Assembly: GCF_002159265.1 (NCBI RefSeq) | Contig: NZ_NFHG01000025.1 | Span: 1-32,184, forward strand | From: Flavonifractor sp. An82 | Lineage (GTDB): Bacteria; Bacillota; Clostridia; Oscillospirales; Oscillospiraceae | DNA length: 32,184 nucleotides | Direction: 5' to 3' | Part shown: piece after piece, positions 28,401 through 32,184 of the stretch | How the letters are laid out: each line of letters starts with the position of its first letter | How positions within the stretch are numbered: the stretch's first letter is position 1 | Translations under genes and position numbers: made by a program | Notes under the pieces: model-generated | Databases searched by the model: none | What the model saw: the letters and a program-made list of their open reading frames with translations, nothing else | What the model was told of the DNA's origin: nothing

Positions 28401-29852
28401 ACCTACTCCCGGCAGCTGAACGGCAAGGACGTCATTCTGGTGTCCACCGCCGCCGGCAGCGCCAACAGCCGCACCAACGGCAAGATCTATACCTTCACGG
28501 TCAATGAGGACAAGACCATGGAGCTGGTCCACACCTATGAGGTGACCGCCAGCGGCGTGTCCTACGGCTACTCCAGCCTGACCGAGCTGACCGACGGCTC
28601 CATTGCCGTACTGTATGAGGCTGCCAGCAGCCGGAGCACCTTTGTGGTGATTTCCTGCTCTGATCTGGGAATCCCGGCCCAGGAGCCCGGTGACGGCGGC
28701 GACGATGGTTCCGACGACGGCAACGATGGTTCCGGCAGCGGTTCCTCCTCCGGCGGATCTTCCTCCGGCAGTTCCTCTTCCGGCAACAAGACGGAGACCG
28801 TAAAGAACCCCGATGGTTCCACCACCACCACCGTGACCAAGCCCAACGGCACCGTTACCGAGACCACCAAGTACCCGGACGGCTCCTCCGAGGTGGTTGA
28901 GACCAAGAAGGACGGCACTGTAACCACCACCGCTACCGACAAGACCGGCAACAAGACCGAAGTGGTGGAGAATCCCGACGGCTCCAGCCAGACCACTGTG
29001 GACAACAAGGACGGTTCCTCCTCTGTCACCAAGGTGGACGAGGACGGCAAGGTGGAAGCGCAGGTAACGCTGCCTGCCGCTGTGGTGGAGGACGCGGACG
29101 GTGAGGCAGTGACCCTGCCCATGCCTGAGGTGCGGGCCACCGCCGACCGCGATGAGGCGCCCACCATCACCGTGGACCTGCCCCGGAACACCACCGCCAA
29201 GGTGGAGATCCCCGTCCGGCGGGTCACCACCGGTACCGTGGCTGTTCTGGTCCATGCCGACGGTTCCGAGGAAGTGATCAAGAACACGCTGACCACCGAT
29301 AACGGTGTGACCGTCATCCTCTCCGACGGCGATACCGTGAAGATTGTGGACAATTCCAAGGAATTTGTGGATGTGCCCGACAGCCACTGGGCGGCTGAGT
29401 CTGTGACCTTCGCGGCCAGCCGTGAGCTGTTCAACGGCACCAGCGACGTCACCTTCACCCCCGCAGGCAACATGACCCGTGCGATGATCGTCACCGTCCT
29501 GGCCCGCTATAACGGCGTGGATACCACCAGCGGCAATACCTGGTATGAGGCGGGCGCCGCCTGGGCGGTAACCAACGGCGTGTCCGACGGCACCAACCTG
29601 GACGGCACGGTGTCCCGTGAGCAGCTGGTCACCATGCTGTGGCGCCTGGTGGGCAGCCCTGTGCTGGAAAAGGATTTGACCGGCTATCCCGACACCGATG
29701 AGGTCAGCGACTGGGCGATCCGTGCCATGGTGTGGGCCGTGGAGAATGGCATCCTCACCGGCAACGGCGCCGGAGAATTGAATTCCCAGGGTACCGCTAC
29801 CCGCGCTGAGGTGGCCACCATCCTCATGCGGTTTGTGGCAAACAACAGCTGA
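25458..29852 (+). CDS. Secreted SLH-anchored exo-sialidase with duplicated N-terminal modules
   Basis: 1464 residues. A signal peptide (cleavage likely after ALLPAALAA) is followed by module A (40-180), a related middle module (about 195-370), a FIVAR-type helical unit (375-441), module B (460-602) and the sialidase propeller (about 630-1070). The propeller has FRIPSI (first arginine), IDARWNHLGD (catalytic Asp), Asp boxes SDDGGETW, STDGGETW and STDGGEIW, the third arginine in SANSRTNGK, and the C-terminal SYGYSSLTEL...YE with the nucleophilic-tyrosine region. A Ser/Gly stretch and Thr-rich NPDGS repeats (about 1080-1200) lead to three SLH repeats (1304-1464). It should release sialic acid from mucin or glycoconjugates at the cell surface. 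No other sialic-acid genes are in the window. Confidence 0.93.
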   Translation: MKQNWKRALALFTTLCMLMALLPAALAAPGDITYVLDEDGIDSGAVYAIYTSESDNSKNRILYHTGTGKTDKVTGAASGNELTLNGGFDASRQLWSITAVEGGYTVQSVNSGRYLDLSQTSSSNFATSDQAVPLTITLDEETGLYTMSSGENYLSFAPNSNGAFLTGSTGYGLRLFKQTEEPEPEPEPTDPLAIPGYTQLTEMPAGGLDTSKYYLIVTKDSEDNLYALYINQAGTSVSSGDLKGANGACTATLTVSGDTVTAAYLNGGASVDVDDLRITVNTSGDGYTFRSGNYGLALGSKMFSTDYTALSVSADEDGLWTIKNTTSGRLLSFNQKGSDWSQYPGNITDFWGPNGGKNDSFPIYLYVQDGVTVPVDKGALNAAIDEAAALNEADYTADSWSALQNALTAAQGVADDDTATQAQVNEACAALEDALDALVRQLTPPDSVPTATAYIQDTNGIDSGAVYAIYTNEADSGSSNRILYHTGSGKTDKVTGSVSGNELTLTGGKYADSTQLWTITTVEGGYTVRSVDSGRYLDLSQASSSNFATSAQAVVLTITLDKETGLYTMASGSTYLSFDPSGNATFLTGSTGYGLRFFQQTEVPAETVEVEDLIPASGTTQDEPFAPGTGGSNNFRIPSIITLDSGRILAAIDARWNHLGDACALDTILSYSDDGGETWNYSFPNYFGDSVDAKQSYATAFIDPVMVQGKDGTIYLLVDLFPGGVAINTAPMQPARATGYVEINGVQRLVLYLSGNASEQTDTNYACYVGDFVNGYAQVYNAADDSATGYYVDDHYYLYYSDTTQNPEQDKIYCQQLGSSKFVQQNVFFYNAQLHARCATYLWLVTSTDGGETWSAPTILNPQVRTGKDMFYGVGPGAGLCLEDGTIILPAYTFSNQIASFVYSTDGGEIWHRSEDATSSGHWSSESCLVQIDETTVRHFYRDSYATLYYTDHTWNGQSWEAGTPVDTGVHKTYNNQLSAITYSRQLNGKDVILVSTAAGSANSRTNGKIYTFTVNEDKTMELVHTYEVTASGVSYGYSSLTELTDGSIAVLYEAASSRSTFVVISCSDLGIPAQEPGDGGDDGSDDGNDGSGSGSSSGGSSSGSSSSGNKTETVKNPDGSTTTTVTKPNGTVTETTKYPDGSSEVVETKKDGTVTTTATDKTGNKTEVVENPDGSSQTTVDNKDGSSSVTKVDEDGKVEAQVTLPAAVVEDADGEAVTLPMPEVRATADRDEAPTITVDLPRNTTAKVEIPVRRVTTGTVAVLVHADGSEEVIKNTLTTDNGVTVILSDGDTVKIVDNSKEFVDVPDSHWAAESVTFAASRELFNGTSDVTFTPAGNMTRAMIVTVLARYNGVDTTSGNTWYEAGAAWAVTNGVSDGTNLDGTVSREQLVTMLWRLVGSPVLEKDLTGYPDTDEVSDWAIRAMVWAVENGILTGNGAGELNSQGTATRAEVATILMRFVANNS
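25575..25997 (+). repeat. Sialidase module, copy A
   Basis: Codes for GIDSGAVYAIYTSESDN to RLFKQTE. About four fifths of its residues are the same as in the copy at 26835-27263. The module (RILYHTG.GKTDKVTG, SGRYLDLSQ, FLTGSTGYGLR) looks like an all-beta carbohydrate-binding unit of the ricin-like type; the fold is inferred. Confidence 0.8.
26835..27263 (+). repeat. Sialidase module, copy B
   Basis: Second copy of the module, directly before the sialidase domain. Direct repeats of this length within one gene could recombine and delete the middle module and FIVAR unit. Confidence 0.8.
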
Positions 29853-29873
29853 TTTCTAACCAAACAGCAGTCT

Positions 29874-29921
29874 AAGGCCGCCGCCTCTGTGCTTGTTATA
29901 CATGGAGACGGCGGCCTTTTT
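29874..29921 (+). terminator. Terminator of the sialidase gene
   Basis: AAGGCCGCCGCCTC pairs with GAGACGGCGGCCTT (one mismatch) and is followed by TTT; it lies 22 bases after the stop. Confidence 0.85.
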
Positions 29922-29953
29922 GTGGCTCGAGCATATTATTTATCCACGAAAAC

Positions 29954-29990
29954 GACCCCGGTGAACGCATTGTGTGCGCTCACCGGGGTC
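29954..29990 (-). terminator. Terminator of the SLH surface protein gene
   Basis: GACCCCGGTGA (29954-29964) and TCACCGGGGTC (29980-29990) form a perfect 11-bp stem; on the minus strand GTTTTCGT follows. It is about 30 bases past the stop of the gene at 30022. Confidence 0.8.
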
Positions 29991-30021
29991 ATTTGGTTCA
30001 TGCAAGAAATGCCGGTGTGGT

Positions 30022-32184
30022 TTACCGGGCCTGCAATTGGTCGAAACGCATCAGGATCGTAGCGACCTCGGCCCGGGTGGCAGTGCCCAAGGGGTTCAGC
30101 TCGCCCGCGCCATTACCGGTAATCACGCCGTGATTGATGGCCCAGACCATGGCGTCAACGGCCCAGGGGCTTACAGAGGTGCCATCAGGATAGGCAGACA
30201 GATTGCCTTCGGCAGCGGGGCTGCCCATCAGGCGCCACAGCATGGTGACCAACTGCTCACGGGTCAGGCTGGCCTCCAGGTTGGTGCCGTCGGACACACC
30301 GTTGGCGATGGCCCAGGCAGCGCCCGCCTCATACCAGACGGAGCCGGTGGAGGTGTCCACGCCGTCGTAGCGGGCCAGAATGGTCAGGATCATGGCCCGG
30401 CTGGTGGTCATAACGGGAGAGAACGCGGTAGCGGAAGTGCCGTTCATGAGGCCGGTTTCATAGACGTATTCCACCGCCCCACAGTACCAGTCGTTCTCCG
30501 CCACATCGGTAAAGGGCAGGTCAATGGTCTGGCTGTCCTCTTTCACAAAGGCGGCCTCAATGGTAACCTGACTGCCGGGCATATCGAAGGTGTATTTGTT
30601 GTCTCCCTTGTAGGACAGTTTCACAGAGCTGCCGTTCTTGGCGGTGACGGTCAGGTCATCCAGTACGTAGCCCTCGTCGGGCTTCACGGTAATGGTGACG
30701 GTGTCGCCCTTGTCGGCACGGCCGGGATTGACGGTTACCTTGCCTCCGGTGGTCTTGTCCACGGAGACCAGATAGCTGCCGGAGGAAGAGAAGGAGCCGC
30801 CGGTGGGAGATTCCGGCTCCGGTTCCGTGGTGGTGACAGTCAGCTCCAGACGAATGGTGTCGCTGTATACCCCGTCTTTCAGGGCGGCAGCGCGCAGCAC
30901 CGTGTTGCCGGTAATGGTGATGGGGCTGGAATACACCAAAGCCTCCTCCGTACAGGGACAGGTATCGTTCAGGGTATAGCGGATGACCGCGTCCTGGGTG
31001 GCGGTGGTAAGGGTGATTTGAGTGCCGGCGGTTACCGTCATCCCCGAGGTGACGGGGGTGCCGTCCGGCAGAGCTGCGGTGACCGCCTGAGGCTGCTCCG
31101 GTTCAGACGGCTGGTGGGGCAAATCCGCTTCCGTCATGACGATCTGCACGGAAATCGTCTGGGTCAGGCCGGAAACCGGCTCCGTAACACGGAGCTGACC
31201 AGTGCCGGGAAGGGTTCCGGACAGCGTGATGGAGGCGCGTCCATCAGAATCGGTGGTAACGCTTTGGCCGGATACGTGCATCAGGCTGGGGGTCAGATTT
31301 TCGATGGTCAGATTCTGCCCTTCAATCCCCGGCTCAAGTGTCAGGATGAGCTGTGTGCTCTGATGGATTACCACCGCGGGAGTTCCTTTCACCGTAATGC
31401 CTGTAGGACGCTGTACGGGGGTGGACACCGTTGTGGTGCTGACTTCCGAGAGGGGAGTACCCGCATAGTTTTGGGCGCTGGCGGTAACGGTCAGAGTTCC
31501 TTCATACAGGCCGTTTTCCGGCACAACGGAGAACCGGGTGGCATATTGGTGTTCCTGCTCCAGATCGTACTCCGCGTCCAGAGGTGTGACAAGGACCTCG
31601 GTGCCGTCCAGGGTGATGGCCTTCTGCACACTTTCAATGTCCATGTACTGGCTGAAGACCACCTCCATGCGGTCGGTGTAAGTGGTGACGCTTTCCACCT
31701 TCGGCGCGGCAGTCGATACCATGCCCACATTGACCTCAGTCTGGGGCGGCGGGACGGGCAGCCACTCGGAATAGGGCGTTTTGTAGCCGTTCTTTTCGTA
31801 CTTTACCTGCCACAGCCCCACAGGAACATCCCACAGGTACATACCTTCGTCATTGGTATAGAGCGGATTTTCCTGATCGTAGTCAGAAGCATCCCAAAGT
31901 TCAGCCGTAGCAGTTTCATCTTCCTTGTAGTACAGAGTGGTTTTTACACCCGCCAGACGGTTGGAGGGCACCGCCTCATAGACATAGCCGGAGGGGTCAA
32001 TTGTTGGGGTTGTGCCGGTTTCCTGCGTGGTGCGTTTGTTTTGCTGGTCAAATCCGCCGCTGCCGCCGGTACCATTTGCGCCGCTGCCGTTGGTGCTGCT
32101 GCCGCTGGTTCCGCCGGTTCCGCCGCCGCCAGGTTCTCCGGAACCGCTGCCGCCGGAGCTGCCACCGCCGGAGCCGCCGCCACC
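30022..32184 (-). CDS. Large SLH-domain surface protein, 5' end beyond the window
   Basis: 720 codons are visible; the frame is open to the right edge, where it codes for a Gly/Ser-rich stretch (GGGGSGGGSSGGSGSGEP). Then comes PSGYVYEAVPSNRLAGVKTT, LYTNDEGMYLWDVPVGLWQV and EWLPVPPPQTEVNVG, a segment seen in large SLH proteins of Oscillospirales. Several Ig-like beta domains follow, then a chitobiase C-terminal-like domain (DAVIRYTLNDTCPCTEEALV, YSSPITITGNTVLRAAALKD) and an InlB-type repeat (GGKVTVNPGRADKGDTVTIT, DEGYVLDDLTVTAKNG). Three C-terminal SLH repeats are nearly the same as those of the sialidase. It is anchored to the cell wall; a role in adhesion or polymer binding is inferred. An in-frame GTG at 31971 is not the start. 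Confidence 0.9.
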   Translation of the reverse strand, partial: GGGGSGGGSSGGSGSGEPGGGGTGGTSGSSTNGSGANGTGGSGGFDQQNKRTTQETGTTPTIDPSGYVYEAVPSNRLAGVKTTLYYKEDETATAELWDASDYDQENPLYTNDEGMYLWDVPVGLWQVKYEKNGYKTPYSEWLPVPPPQTEVNVGMVSTAAPKVESVTTYTDRMEVVFSQYMDIESVQKAITLDGTEVLVTPLDAEYDLEQEHQYATRFSVVPENGLYEGTLTVTASAQNYAGTPLSEVSTTTVSTPVQRPTGITVKGTPAVVIHQSTQLILTLEPGIEGQNLTIENLTPSLMHVSGQSVTTDSDGRASITLSGTLPGTGQLRVTEPVSGLTQTISVQIVMTEADLPHQPSEPEQPQAVTAALPDGTPVTSGMTVTAGTQITLTTATQDAVIRYTLNDTCPCTEEALVYSSPITITGNTVLRAAALKDGVYSDTIRLELTVTTTEPEPESPTGGSFSSSGSYLVSVDKTTGGKVTVNPGRADKGDTVTITVKPDEGYVLDDLTVTAKNGSSVKLSYKGDNKYTFDMPGSQVTIEAAFVKEDSQTIDLPFTDVAENDWYCGAVEYVYETGLMNGTSATAFSPVMTTSRAMILTILARYDGVDTSTGSVWYEAGAAWAIANGVSDGTNLEASLTREQLVTMLWRLMGSPAAEGNLSAYPDGTSVSPWAVDAMVWAINHGVITGNGAGELNPLGTATRAEVATILMRFDQLQAR

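Noticed and set aside
28680-29040. A CRISPR-like or tandem DNA repeat in the sialidase linker
   Set aside because: The periodicity comes from coding Gly/Ser and NPDGS/Thr-rich protein repeats; units vary in length and sequence and there are no spacers.
25839-29387. A 1182-codon open frame on the minus strand opposite the sialidase
   Set aside because: It is antisense to a well-supported secreted sialidase, is rich in Gly/Val/His from GC-rich codon shadows, and has no domain or ribosome binding site.
31944-32183. Alanine-rich minus-strand frame at the right edge
   Set aside because: It is another frame of the Gly/Ser-rich linker of the SLH surface protein.

Overview
The window looks like the genome of a gut Firmicute, probably an Oscillospirales bacterium (Flavonifractor/Oscillibacter-like). 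The evidence is a GC-rich clostridial coding style with strong AGGAGG ribosome binding sites, two large secreted proteins with a characteristic triple SLH wall anchor, and several layers of Firmicute conjugative-element genes. No rRNA, tRNA or CRISPR array was seen.

Region 1 (1-8450, mostly minus strand) is cargo of a Tn916-type element. A Tn916-family integrase runs off the left edge and has cut a manganese exporter gene (mntP) in half. To the right lies a transport regulon: an AraC regulator, an ECF importer (EcfT, fused double EcfA, MptD-type S component) and a pair of half-size ABC exporter-fold proteins. The two operon promoters share a bipartite box at identical spacing, and each leader ends in a similar terminator-like hairpin just before the ribosome binding site. 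This points to one AraC-controlled system with an attenuation step, perhaps for a siderophore-like or other small ligand. Region 2 (8450-13400) is a decayed conjugative element. It has an oriT-like inverted repeat array, mobC and a MOBP relaxase on the plus strand, facing a RepA-like/PcfB/VirD4 block on the minus strand. Between them DUF6019, a TnpX-type serine recombinase and VirD4 are all cut short, so the mating apparatus is absent here.

Region 3 (13100-16190) is a compact cassette: DUF3846, a DUF6809-like helical protein, an amidoligase with three N-terminal zinc-binding units, and a class II glutamine amidotransferase, the last pair translationally coupled. It is the best candidate for a poorly described biochemical system (amide-bond modification of a peptide or protein, with glutamine supplying ammonia). 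It ends in a large 89-base hairpin. Region 4 (16190-23600) holds a single-chain MNT-HEPN protein that resembles a fused MntA/HepT toxin-antitoxin, a small resolvase, an unrecognised AT-rich 628-residue protein, and a tight operon of a small basic protein, a DUF927-like P-loop ATPase, a 39-residue peptide and a large serine recombinase. That operon resembles the helicase-plus-recombinase core of SCC elements.

Region 5 (23600-32184) appears to be chromosomal: a divergent pterin-synthase-like protein with a zinc ribbon, a Crp/Fnr regulator, a 1464-residue secreted SLH-anchored sialidase, and, convergent to it, a second large SLH surface protein whose start lies beyond the right edge. A CRP-like palindrome upstream of the sialidase suggests control by the neighbouring regulator.
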